Counted from the stretch's first letter, positions 1 to 6,657 are shown. The stretch is DNA of 22,739 nt from Bacteroidales bacterium UBA3764 (GCA_002371115.1 DFFY01000094.1:11174-33912); one strand, 5' to 3'. Made by a program: numbers and translations. Notes: a model not told the origin generated them from the letters alone.

Positions 1-110
1 GCCCGGTCCTCTCCCTCATGCCCGGTCCTCTCCCTCATGCCCGGCCCCTCTCTCCGTCATGCCTGGCCCTCTCTCCGTCATGCCCGGCCCCGACCGGGCA
101 TCTCCTGCTG
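1..110. repeat. Short tandem repeats ending in a REP-like palindrome
   Basis: Five head-to-tail units of about 19-22 nt each start with GCCCGG or GCCTGG and end with TCAT (units begin near 1, 20, 39, 61 and 82). The last unit forms a perfect palindrome, ATGCCCGG-(6 nt)-CCGGGCAT, at 80-101. The array probably continues left of the window. Short reading frames through it (for example a minus-strand peptide repeating MTERGPG) only reflect the repeat and are not called genes. The palindrome resembles dispersed REP-type elements seen in many bacteria; that likeness is from memory and not a database match. Confidence 0.7.
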
Positions 111-129
111 GGAATCCCTCATCCTTAAA

Positions 130-200
130 TTGGCCCGTTTTTGAGGATGACACCGGCATTTTTCCCTTCTCGTCCTTGTTTTGGCCCGTTTTTGAGGATG
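130..200. repeat. Pair of 20-nt direct repeats 51 nt apart
   Basis: The 20-mer starting TTGGCCCG and ending GAGGATG occurs exactly at 130-149 and again at 181-200. The first copy also sits in an imperfect inverted repeat, CATCCT (120-125) against AGGATG (144-149). No gene is supported from 1 to 300. This is non-coding repeat sequence between the window edge and the tRNA terminator. Confidence 0.7.
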
Positions 201-261
201 GGAGGCCGCTCGTAACCGGTAGCGTCCCGGTCGTCCATCCTTTCCGCGCATTAGAATGGTG

Positions 262-297
262 AAAATCCAACTCGCATATTCTGCAAGTTGGATTTTT
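262..297 (-). terminator. Intrinsic terminator of tRNA-Leu
   Basis: On the minus strand, directly after the tRNA 3' end, a hairpin pairs AAAATCCAACTYG arms (262-274 with 284-296; one G-T pair). It is flanked by a T-run on the tRNA side and ends in a T-rich tail. Its position 8 nt after the tRNA makes it the likely end of a monocistronic tRNA transcript. Confidence 0.8.
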
Positions 298-304
298 AAA
301 AAGG

Positions 305-389
305 TGCCTCGGATGGGAATCGAACCCATACGGCCGTTTCGGGCCAAGGGATTTTAAGTCCCTCGTGTCTACCATTCCACCACCAAGGC
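305..389 (-). tRNA. tRNA-Leu (anticodon UAA)
   Basis: Read on the minus strand, acceptor arms GCCTTGG (389-383) and CCGAGGC (312-306) pair, with discriminator A at 305. The anticodon stem AGGGA/TCCCT holds the loop CTTAAAA, giving anticodon TAA. A variable arm GGCC-CGAAAC-GGCC and a T arm ATGGG-TTCGATT-CCCAT complete a type II tRNA, as expected for leucine. The 85-nt gene is followed by CCT, so the full CCA end is not encoded and would be added after transcription. Confidence 0.97.
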
Positions 390-403
390 GTGATGAGGGA
401 ATG

Positions 404-411
404 CAAAGGTA
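404..411 (-). promoter_or_regulatory. Bacteroidota -7 box for tRNA-Leu
   Basis: On the minus strand TACCTTTG (TAnnTTTG consensus) lies 14 nt upstream of the mature tRNA 5' end. No good -33 TTTG is visible at the usual distance. Confidence 0.65.
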
Positions 412-431
412 ATGTTTTTTTGCCGAAGTCC

Positions 432-499
432 CAAATTTGGGAGAAGGGAGTGGGCAAGGAGGTGGCAAATTTGGGAGAAGGGAGTGGGCAAGGAGGTGG
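432..499. repeat. 34-nt tandem repeat, two copies
   Basis: Two adjacent identical 34-nt units (432-465 and 466-499) start CAAATTTGGGAG and contain GTGGGCAAGGAGGTGG. They carry the GGGCAAGG word that recurs throughout the repeats around the RAYT gene, here always in the GGGCAAGG orientation. Confidence 0.8.
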
Positions 500-593
500 C
501 CCTGGGTGGGCAAGGTGGTGGCTCTCAACGGGCACGGCGGTGTTCCTGATTGGGTAAAGAGGTGGGTACCAGTGGGCAAGGTGGGGCAGGAGA

Positions 594-810
594 ATGGGCA
601 AGGTGGGAAACGAGGAGGACTTCCTTGCCCGCGGGAATGGCCACCAGGGCCGATGAGAGGCCGAAGTGCCGGGCAAGGTGGTGGTCGCGAAATCCCACCT
701 TGCCCACCCAGGGTCACCACCTTGCCCGCAATGGCGCCCCTCCGGGCCGCAACCCCACCCAGGGTCACCACCTTGCCCGCAACGGCGCCCCTCCGGGCCG
801 CAACCCCACC
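594..810. repeat. RAYT-flanking direct repeat, copy 1
   Basis: This block aligns without gaps to 2240-2456 (offset 1646), with six mismatches that I counted (685, 732, 765, 779, 785, 803), about 97% identity. Inside it are two hairpins: GGGCAAGG/CCTTGCCC (596-603 with 623-630) and GGGCAAGGTGG/CCACCTTGCCC (671-681 with 695-705, 13-nt loop). Two neighbouring palindromes sharing arm sequence resemble a bacterial BIME made of REP units. It lies just downstream of the RAYT gene. Tandem duplication, element insertion or gene conversion could all explain the two copies. Confidence 0.85.
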
Positions 811-881
811 TTAGGTCACCACCTTGCCCACAACGGCGCCTCTCCGGGCCGCAACCCCACCTTAGGTCCCAGCCTTGCCCG
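711..881. repeat. 51-nt tandem array, about 3.3 copies
   Basis: Units beginning (GG)GTCACCACCTTGCCC recur every 51 nt (equivalent T at 765, 816 and 867). Each holds CACCTTGCCC followed by CCTCCGGGCCGCAACCCCACC. The last partial unit runs into the 3' end of the RAYT gene, whose TAA stop (862-864) lies inside the array. Because 51 is a multiple of three, long false reading frames cross the array. Confidence 0.85.
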
Positions 882-1791
882 CCTTAAGTTTCCCCAGCAT
901 GCGGGCGACTTGCTCCCGTGGGAGACTCATGACCCGCGCGAGTTGGGGTACGCTGGTCCTGTTAGTGCGATACAGATAGGGGATAATTCGCACTTTCTTG
1001 TCCATACTGAGGTTCGAAATGGGCGTGTTAAACCAGCGGAGACAGGTTTCTTGGGCCAGTTTGAAAAATTCCTCGTCCCTTTCAAAGGTGTAGGGCTTTT
1101 CCTCCAACAGGTACTGCATTTGGCTGGCATTCAGGCCGCCAACCGTTTTCAGGAAGAAAGCCTGGTCCTGCTCAAAGGCCTGTTCCAGATACGTGGTATC
1201 GCAGAAACTGCCTGGGACAAGCCGCCCGTCTTCATCCACCATCCAGGGAGCATCCTTCAGGGAATCTCCGGTATGCATGACCGCCTTCCGTTCCCGCTTG
1301 CTCATAAGCCGGACCGGCCGACCAACACCCCTGTCCCGTTTAAACATGTCGCGAAATCCCGACCATGGATAGTCGTGTACGTTACAGCCGTTGTCCAAGG
1401 CATTTCTGGGAATATAGGCCAGTACATTCCGCACATACCAGTCTGTATCCAGCGGCAGGCATTTCACCTCCACTCCATGCAGCACCCGGCGCTCTCCATA
1501 CCGCCTCTGGAACCACATGGAATAGACTTTTTTGAGGTCATACGCATACTTGTCCACGTCCCTTTCCTTCGCGGCCAGCACGGCAACATGGCTATGATTG
1601 GAGACTACACCATAAATAATGACGATGACATTGTGCCTGCGTGCACTCACGCAGATGATTTTGACCATGGCGTCATAGTCGTCATCGTCCCGGCACAGGA
1701 CATCCATTTCAAGTCCTCTGATACAGACATGAAAGGGGTAAACCTTGCCGACAGTCCCGTCTGGCAAGGTTCGGACAGCAACGCGCTCCAT
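862..1791 (-). CDS. REP-associated tyrosine transposase (RAYT, HUH/Y1 family)
   Basis: A 309-aa protein resembling the IS200-like Y1 transposase domain of RAYTs, the single-strand nucleases that recognise and move REP palindromes. The HUH pair is H66-S67-H68 within VVSNHSHVAV, matching the usual PNHxH motif. The probable catalytic tyrosine is Y126 in LAYIPRN, aligned with the family's RYIHLNP, with Ala instead of Pro after Asn. DYPWSGFRDMF (140-150) matches the DYPWSSY motif that closes the domain. Residues about 165-309 are an extension beyond short RAYTs and end in a likely helix-turn-helix (about 279-302, TSVPQLARVM followed by SLPREQVARML). The ATG lies 1 nt after the stop of the upstream gene, so translation is probably coupled. 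REP-like repeats flank the gene on both sides, as expected for a RAYT. The NP-to-NA change could reduce activity, but the reading frame is intact. Function is inferred from motifs and context. Confidence 0.85.
   Translation of the reverse strand: MERVAVRTLPDGTVGKVYPFHVCIRGLEMDVLCRDDDDYDAMVKIICVSARRHNVIVIIYGVVSNHSHVAVLAAKERDVDKYAYDLKKVYSMWFQRRYGERRVLHGVEVKCLPLDTDWYVRNVLAYIPRNALDNGCNVHDYPWSGFRDMFKRDRGVGRPVRLMSKRERKAVMHTGDSLKDAPWMVDEDGRLVPGSFCDTTYLEQAFEQDQAFFLKTVGGLNASQMQYLLEEKPYTFERDEEFFKLAQETCLRWFNTPISNLSMDKKVRIIPYLYRTNRTSVPQLARVMSLPREQVARMLGKLKAGKAGT
1741..1771 (-). repeat. REP-like hairpin inside the RAYT coding sequence
   Basis: AACCTTGCC (1741-1749) and GGCAAGGTT (1763-1771) form a perfect 9-bp inverted repeat with a 13-nt loop, within RAYT codons 7-17. 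The core ACCTTGCC/GGCAAGGT arms and the loop length equal those of the hairpins at 671-705 and 2317-2351 in the flanking repeats. Confidence 0.75.
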
Positions 1792-1792
1792 C

Positions 1793-2143
1793 TTAGCTTT
1801 TCATGGACGATGGTTGGATGTTGGGCGGAAAGAGGGTTATCTTCCCCTTACGGACCAGTTCCTGCGTAATCTCCTTGTGAATCTGAGCGACAGCTCTGGA
1901 TTCCTCGTCCAGGAAACGAACCATTTCCTTCCGATTCACGCTCAGGGCAAGGTCTGCCACGGCCAACATGCGAATCATGGCAAGGACAGAGGTCTCATCT
2001 CCGCCCCACAGCTTTGTGGTCATGGATTGCATGGCCCCGATAAGGACCTCCTGAAGGACGTCAGGACTGAGGGGAGGATGAAAGTCTGTTCTGAATCGAA
2101 TGTCCCCCGGACCATACGAAAGAACTTCCAAAATCTTTTTCAT
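1793..2143 (-). CDS. Unrecognised 116-aa protein, coupled to the RAYT
   Basis: I do not recognise this family. The protein is soluble-looking, mostly helical, with no signal peptide or membrane segment. Visible features are an N-terminal stretch MKKILEVLSYGPGDIRF, a central hydrophobic helix (AMIRMLAVADLALSV, about 55-70), and a charged C-terminal helix (KEITQELVRKGK). The ATG at 2143 is preferred over the in-frame TTG at 2149. It is the first gene of a two-gene operon: a strong promoter lies at 2182-2213 and only 1 nt (G1792) separates its TAA from the RAYT ATG. Being first and coupled to the transposase suggests an accessory or regulator of the RAYT, but that is inference from position only. 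It also contains the 9-mer GGGCAAGGT at 1945-1953. Confidence 0.75.
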   Translation of the reverse strand: MKKILEVLSYGPGDIRFRTDFHPPLSPDVLQEVLIGAMQSMTTKLWGGDETSVLAMIRMLAVADLALSVNRKEMVRFLDEESRAVAQIHKEITQELVRKGKITLFPPNIQPSSMKS

Positions 2144-2181
2144 ACACAAAAAAATTTTAGGCCAAGCTCTTTCTGACAGGA

Positions 2182-2213
2182 CAAAAGTACGCTTTTCTCA
2201 GGCAAGAAGCAAA
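2182..2213 (-). promoter_or_regulatory. Promoter of the RAYT operon
   Basis: On the minus strand a perfect Bacteroidota promoter is present: TTTG (2213-2210), 20-nt spacer, TACTTTTG (2189-2182). Transcription would begin near 2176 and give a leader of about 30 nt before the ATG at 2143. The promoter lies between the operon and repeat copy 2, so the RAYT operon does not depend on the upstream elongasome operon. Confidence 0.8.
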
Positions 2214-2239
2214 TTTTAGGAGGGAAAATAAGCGTGTCG

Positions 2240-2456
2240 ATGGGCAAGGTGGGAAACGAGGAGGACTTCCTTGCCCGCGGGAATGGCCACCAGGGCCGAT
2301 GAGAGGCCGAAGTGCCGGGCAAGGTGGTGGGCGCGAAATCCCACCTTGCCCACCCAGGGTCACCACCTTGCCCGCAACGGCGCCCCTCCGGGCCGCAACC
2401 CCACCCAGGGCCACCACCTTGCCCACAACGACGCCCCTCCGGGCCGCACCCCCACC
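2240..2456. repeat. RAYT-flanking direct repeat, copy 2
   Basis: Gapless partner of 594-810 in the same orientation. It contains the same two hairpins (2242-2249 with 2269-2276; 2317-2327 with 2341-2351) and two of the 51-nt units, the second diverged. It fills the gap between the SDR stop codon (2465) and the RAYT-operon promoter. As a highly structured GC-rich block at the 3' end of the mre operon, it could stop or stabilise that transcript, since no ordinary T-run terminator is visible there. Confidence 0.85.
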
Positions 2457-2464
2457 GCCCTCCC

Positions 2465-3298
2465 TTACAGCCTCTCCACCAGCTTGGCGAGGCGGGGGGA
2501 GCCCAGCTGGCGCACAATGGCGTCCCACCAGCGGGTAGGGAGGACGGCGTGCCAGAACACCATGGTCCAGGACCCGGCGGCCACCACGTAGCGGGCACGG
2601 GGCCGGCGGGAACGGACGGCCCGGCAGATGGCCCGCGTCACCACAGACGGGTGGGAGAACAGGGTTCCGCCAAAGGTTTTGCGCACCATCCCGGCTTCCG
2701 CAGCTGCCGGCGCTTCGTACACCGTCCCCCGGGTACACTCTTCCAGATGGTCGGCTGTAATGGCGCCCCAGGCGGTCCGGGTAGCACCCGGTTCGATGAG
2801 CACCACCTTCACGCCAAACGGCGCCATCTCAATGCGGAGCGCATCGGAAAACGCCTCCACGGCATATTTGGACACATTGTACCAGCCGCCAAAATACAGG
2901 CAGGCCCGGCCGCACACGGAGGAGATGTTCACAATCCGTCCCTCGCCACGGGAACGCATCCCCGGCAGCACCTTCTTGCACAGGGCCGCCAGCCCAAAGA
3001 GATTTACCTCCATTTGCCGGCGCCCCTCCTCCAAAGACACGGTTTCGATGGGCCCGAAAGAACCATAGCCGGCGCAGTTTACCAGCACGTCCACCGGCCC
3101 GACAACCGCCAGGCACGCATCTATGGACTCCTCGGACGTCACATCTAATGCCACCGGGGTAACCCCAAACGCTTTCAGCGGCTCCATCCGCTCCACCCGC
3201 CGGGCGGCGGCAAATACCTTATAGCCCAACTTGGCCAGCGCCGGGGCGGCATCATAGCCCATGCCGCTGCTGGCTCCGGTAATAAGTACAGTCTTCAT
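2465..3298 (-). CDS. Short-chain dehydrogenase/reductase (classical SDR)
   Basis: A 277-aa NAD(P)-dependent oxidoreductase of the classical SDR family. The Rossmann glycine motif TGASSGMG is at residues 7-14, the structural NCAGYG motif near 74-79, the catalytic serine in NISSVCG and the YxxxK pair in YNVSKYAVEAF. An arginine pair just after the second strand (AARR) favours NADP(H). The C-terminal part (about 200-277) is less conserved and may shape the substrate pocket; the substrate cannot be read from sequence. The gene starts 1 nt after the rodA stop, so it is the last cistron of the elongasome operon, and the repeat block lies immediately downstream. Confidence 0.9.
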   Translation of the reverse strand: MKTVLITGASSGMGYDAAPALAKLGYKVFAAARRVERMEPLKAFGVTPVALDVTSEESIDACLAVVGPVDVLVNCAGYGSFGPIETVSLEEGRRQMEVNLFGLAALCKKVLPGMRSRGEGRIVNISSVCGRACLYFGGWYNVSKYAVEAFSDALRIEMAPFGVKVVLIEPGATRTAWGAITADHLEECTRGTVYEAPAAAEAGMVRKTFGGTLFSHPSVVTRAICRAVRSRRPRARYVVAAGSWTMVFWHAVLPTRWWDAIVRQLGSPRLAKLVERL

Positions 3299-3299
3299 G

Positions 3300-4823
3300 T
3301 TAAAAATATTTTTTCTCGTCCCGATACAAAGATAAAAAGATGAAAATTAGGATGGTAAATCCCCACAGCGACGAGCCGCCGTAGGACAGCAGGGGCAGGG
3401 GAATGCCAATCACGGGCACCAGGCCTATGGTCATGCCCACATTGATGAACAGGTGCATGAATACGCACGCCGCCACGCAGTAGCCGTAAATGCGCGTAAA
3501 CTTGCCCCGGCAGCTTTCTGCGTCCAACACCAGGCGGGCAATCAAAAACGTATAGAGGCCAATCACCACCAGGCAGCCCAGAAAACCCCATTCCTCACCC
3601 ACGGTGCAGAAAATGAAGTCCGTGGCCTGTTCCGGCACAAAACCAAACGTGGTCTGCGTCCCCTGCAGGTAGCCCTTCCCAAAGAAGCCGCCGGAGCCAA
3701 TGGCAATCTTGGACTGCATTACGTTGTACCCTACGCCGGCAGGGTCCTCCTTGAGCCCCAGCAGTACCTCTATGCGGCTCCGCTGGTGCGGCTGCAGCAC
3801 GTGCTGGAAAATATAGTCCGTGGAGAAAATCAGCGCTACGCCGGCCATCCAGACCCCCAGCGAAATAGCCAGGAAGCGGTCTTTCCCGTTCCACGCCTTG
3901 ACCCCCAGCAGCGGCAGCGCCACCGCCCCCATCCCCAGCAGTATCCACAGCGGATTCACATCCAGCAGGAAACTCCAGAAATAATGATAGTTTTCATGGG
4001 CCGATGGCACCCACACGCGGGAGGACAGGAAGTCCATATGCGCCTGCACCCGTTCGCAGAAGAAGCGCAGCACAAAGGGAAACGCCCCTATCACGCCCAC
4101 AAAAAGGCTGCCGTACAGGAGCCATCCCTTGCGCCGCTGTTTGGGCCCCATATAGGCATTGCACAGCAGAAGCATGGTGGTCATGAACATCACCGACCAA
4201 TACGCGCTCCATTTCAGTGTCCCCACAAACAACATGATAATCAGGCCGATAGTGCCCAGCCACCAGCCGGAAAGCCCTTCCCGGTACAGCACAAAAATGA
4301 ACCCGGCATACACCAGCGCGCTGCCGGTTTCGCTCTCGCCCACAATCACCAGCATGGGCACGCCGATGATGAGCGCCGCCGTCCAGAAGTCCTTCCAGCG
4401 CGTAATGCGGAAGTTCTGCTGGCTCATGGCATAGGCCAGCAGCAGTGACGTGGAAATCTTGGAAATCTCCGCCGGCTGGAAGCGGATGGGCCCCAGGTTA
4501 AACCACGAATGGGAGCCTTTCACGTCGGACGATACAAAAATGACCAGCACCAGCAAGCCCAGCACCATGACATAAAAGGGGATGCAGGTGCTTTCCCAGA
4601 GCCGGGGCGGAATTATGTACAGGATAAGGCCGGCAAGCCCCAGGGAAGTAAGAATCCACACAAACTGCTTGCCGGCACGCGAACTCCAGGAGATGAGCGA
4701 CCCCGGCTCCGAGCTGTGCGTGGCGGCATAAATGTTGAGCCAGCCAATGACCACCAGCACCAGATACGTGCCGATGAGCCACCAGTCCACGGACTGTCGG
4801 GTATGCGCCTGTCGCTCAGTCAT
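3300..4823 (-). CDS. rodA: Rod-shape SEDS glycosyltransferase RodA
   Basis: A 507-aa polytopic inner-membrane protein of the SEDS (RodA/FtsW/SpoVE) family, which polymerises lipid II into glycan strands during elongation together with PBP2. Family motifs include WFNLGPIRFQPAEISKI in the first third, GVGYNVMQSKIAIGSGGFFGKGY with TDFIFCTVGEEWGFLG in the last third, and the C-terminal GIPLPLLSYGGSS signature. About ten hydrophobic segments are visible. It is somewhat longer than E. coli RodA (370 aa) because of a central region (about 220-330) of extra loops and membrane segments. Its start overlaps the end of mrdA by 8 nt, indicating coupled translation with its transpeptidase partner. Confidence 0.95.
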   Translation of the reverse strand: MTERQAHTRQSVDWWLIGTYLVLVVIGWLNIYAATHSSEPGSLISWSSRAGKQFVWILTSLGLAGLILYIIPPRLWESTCIPFYVMVLGLLVLVIFVSSDVKGSHSWFNLGPIRFQPAEISKISTSLLLAYAMSQQNFRITRWKDFWTAALIIGVPMLVIVGESETGSALVYAGFIFVLYREGLSGWWLGTIGLIIMLFVGTLKWSAYWSVMFMTTMLLLCNAYMGPKQRRKGWLLYGSLFVGVIGAFPFVLRFFCERVQAHMDFLSSRVWVPSAHENYHYFWSFLLDVNPLWILLGMGAVALPLLGVKAWNGKDRFLAISLGVWMAGVALIFSTDYIFQHVLQPHQRSRIEVLLGLKEDPAGVGYNVMQSKIAIGSGGFFGKGYLQGTQTTFGFVPEQATDFIFCTVGEEWGFLGCLVVIGLYTFLIARLVLDAESCRGKFTRIYGYCVAACVFMHLFINVGMTIGLVPVIGIPLPLLSYGGSSLWGFTILIFIFLSLYRDEKKYF

Positions 4824-6657
4824 GTTTTACGCGGTCCATCAAATTGGCCTGCATCATCCGTTCCTCCAGTTCCGGCCGGGAAGTCTTGCCTTTCAAGTAC
4901 ATCTCCGCCATGAGCGAAGCGATGGGCGCAGCGTATGCCGCCCCAAAACCGCCGTTCTCCACATACGCCGCCAGGGCAATCCTGGGCTTGTCCTTGGGCG
5001 CAAAGCAGATGAACACGGAGTTGTCGGCGCCGCGCGGGTTCTGTGCCGTCCCGGTTTTGCCGCAGATGTCCAACGAATCCACATGGGCCACCCGGGCCGT
5101 TCCGCCGGCTCCGGCAGGTGCATTTACGGCCAGCCACATGCCCCGGATCACCTTGGGAAAGTGCGTGGTGTCCACCAGGGTATATTGCGGCTCATAAAAA
5201 CGCGGGTCTATCTCCACGCCCTCCGACGCCTTGATAATGTGCGGAATATAATAATGTCCCCGGTTGGCGATGGTGGCGCACAGATTTGCCAGGTGCATCG
5301 GGGTAGCCAGGATTTCGCCCTGGCCGATGGAAAGGGAAATCACCGTGGTGGAGTTCCAGCGTCCGCGGCCATAGGCCCGGTTGTAGGTGCGCGAGGAGGG
5401 TATGCTGCCGGAGAGTTCCGCCGGGAAATCGCTCCCCAGCTTGCGCCCGAAACCGAAACTCTTCACATACGCGTTCCAATGGTCCAGGCCGTCCGCCGGC
5501 GAGTCGTATTTGCGGTTATCGACAATGTTCTTGAGAACATAGCAATAGTAGGCGTTGCAGGACATCATGATGCTCTCGTCCATGTCGATGGGCGAGCGGT
5601 GGCCGTGGCAGCCCAGTTTATGCCCGGCGCCGTAGTAGTACCCATGCGAGCAGGGGTAACGCATTTCCGGCCGCAGCACGCCTTCTTCCATGCCTATCAG
5701 CGCATTCACCAGCTTGAACACCGAGCCTGGCGGGTAAGACGCCTGCACGGCGCGGTTGTACATGGGCTTGTAGGGGTTTTTGACAATCTCGTTGTAATGC
5801 CTGCCAATGTCGGAGAGCTGCTCCACGTCGATGCCCGGAGAAGACACCAGGGCCAGGATTTCTCCCGTGGACGGTTCAATGGCCACTACCGAGCCCACCT
5901 TGCCGGCCATGAGCTCCTGCCCGTATTGCTGGAGCTGCGCATCGATGGTGGTGGTGATGTTCTTGCCGGGAACGGCTTCCTTGTCCATCGTCCCGTCCTT
6001 GAACGGCTGCTCAATCTGGTTGCGGGCGTTGCGGAGGTAGATGTGGTAGCCTTTCTCTCCGCGCAGGTCTGTTTCCCGGGCGGCCTCGATGCCTGTCATG
6101 CCGGCGTAGTCTCCGCTCCGGTATTCGCCGGGATGCCGTTCCATGTACTGCTGGTTCACCTCCGACACATAGCCCAGCAGGTTGCCGCCGGCGTTTACGG
6201 GGTATTCACGCATGCTGCGCGCCTGCCCGCGGAAGCCGGGGAATTTGTATTTCACCTCGTTGAAACGCATGTAGGTCTCGGCGGGCACCATGCGCAGCAT
6301 TGTCACGGCCTGGAAGCCGATGGAGGCGCGTTTGCGGTGGTATTCGTCCAGTTTGCTCCAGATAAATTCCGGCGTTACGTCCAGGGCCGCCGAAAGGGCC
6401 AGCGTGTCAAAGGCTTTTACTTCGCGGGGGCTCACCAGGATGTCGTAGGCCACCCGGTTGCCCACCAGGACGGCTCCGTTGCGGTCGAAGATGGCGCCCC
6501 GGGTGGGGTAGATGGTCTCATAGACGGTGGAGTTGCGGTCCGCATCCTGTTTGTAGCGGTCGTCCAGGATCTGGATGGAAAAAATGGAGCCCAGAAGCAG
6601 CAGAACGGCTGCTCCCAGGCCAACGAGCAGGCGAATATGACGCACGTTGCCTGTCAT
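4816..6657 (-). CDS. mrdA: Penicillin-binding protein 2 (elongation transpeptidase)
   Basis: A 613-aa class B PBP anchored by one N-terminal membrane helix (about 8-28), followed by the dimerisation domain (RGAIFDRNGAVL near 53) and a periplasmic transpeptidase domain. The active-site triad is present: S312-V-F-K, S366-C-N and K534-T-G-T. It cross-links peptidoglycan along the cylinder with RodA and MreBCD. Between the first two motifs is a Cys/His cluster (CSHGYYY then GHKLGCHGH), in the region where E. coli PBP2 binds zinc; zinc binding here is inference. The gene overlaps mreD by 4 nt upstream and rodA by 8 nt downstream. Confidence 0.95.
   Translation of the reverse strand: MTGNVRHIRLLVGLGAAVLLLLGSIFSIQILDDRYKQDADRNSTVYETIYPTRGAIFDRNGAVLVGNRVAYDILVSPREVKAFDTLALSAALDVTPEFIWSKLDEYHRKRASIGFQAVTMLRMVPAETYMRFNEVKYKFPGFRGQARSMREYPVNAGGNLLGYVSEVNQQYMERHPGEYRSGDYAGMTGIEAARETDLRGEKGYHIYLRNARNQIEQPFKDGTMDKEAVPGKNITTTIDAQLQQYGQELMAGKVGSVVAIEPSTGEILALVSSPGIDVEQLSDIGRHYNEIVKNPYKPMYNRAVQASYPPGSVFKLVNALIGMEEGVLRPEMRYPCSHGYYYGAGHKLGCHGHRSPIDMDESIMMSCNAYYCYVLKNIVDNRKYDSPADGLDHWNAYVKSFGFGRKLGSDFPAELSGSIPSSRTYNRAYGRGRWNSTTVISLSIGQGEILATPMHLANLCATIANRGHYYIPHIIKASEGVEIDPRFYEPQYTLVDTTHFPKVIRGMWLAVNAPAGAGGTARVAHVDSLDICGKTGTAQNPRGADNSVFICFAPKDKPRIALAAYVENGGFGAAYAAPIASLMAEMYLKGKTSRPELEERMMQANLMDRVKHD

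Noticed and set aside
16..771. 251-codon minus-strand frame covering the tRNA and repeats
   Set aside because: It passes through tRNA-Leu and several repeat families; composition is Pro/Gly/Arg repeat translation.
421..881. Repeats considered as a CRISPR array
   Set aside because: Units are adjacent copies of 34 or 51 nt with no unique spacers between fixed repeats, and no cas genes are present.
130..881. Shared 51-nt spacing of the 130/181 repeat pair and the 711-881 array as evidence of one element
   Set aside because: The two share spacing but no sequence; a single matching number is too weak.
550..1869. 439-codon plus-strand reading frame across the repeats and RAYT gene
   Set aside because: It is antisense to the RAYT, begins in a 51-nt tandem array that keeps frames open, and its translation shows repeat-derived Pro/Gly runs and no domain.
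2312..3148. 278-codon plus-strand frame opposite the SDR
   Set aside because: Starts in repeat copy 2 and runs antisense to a well-supported SDR.
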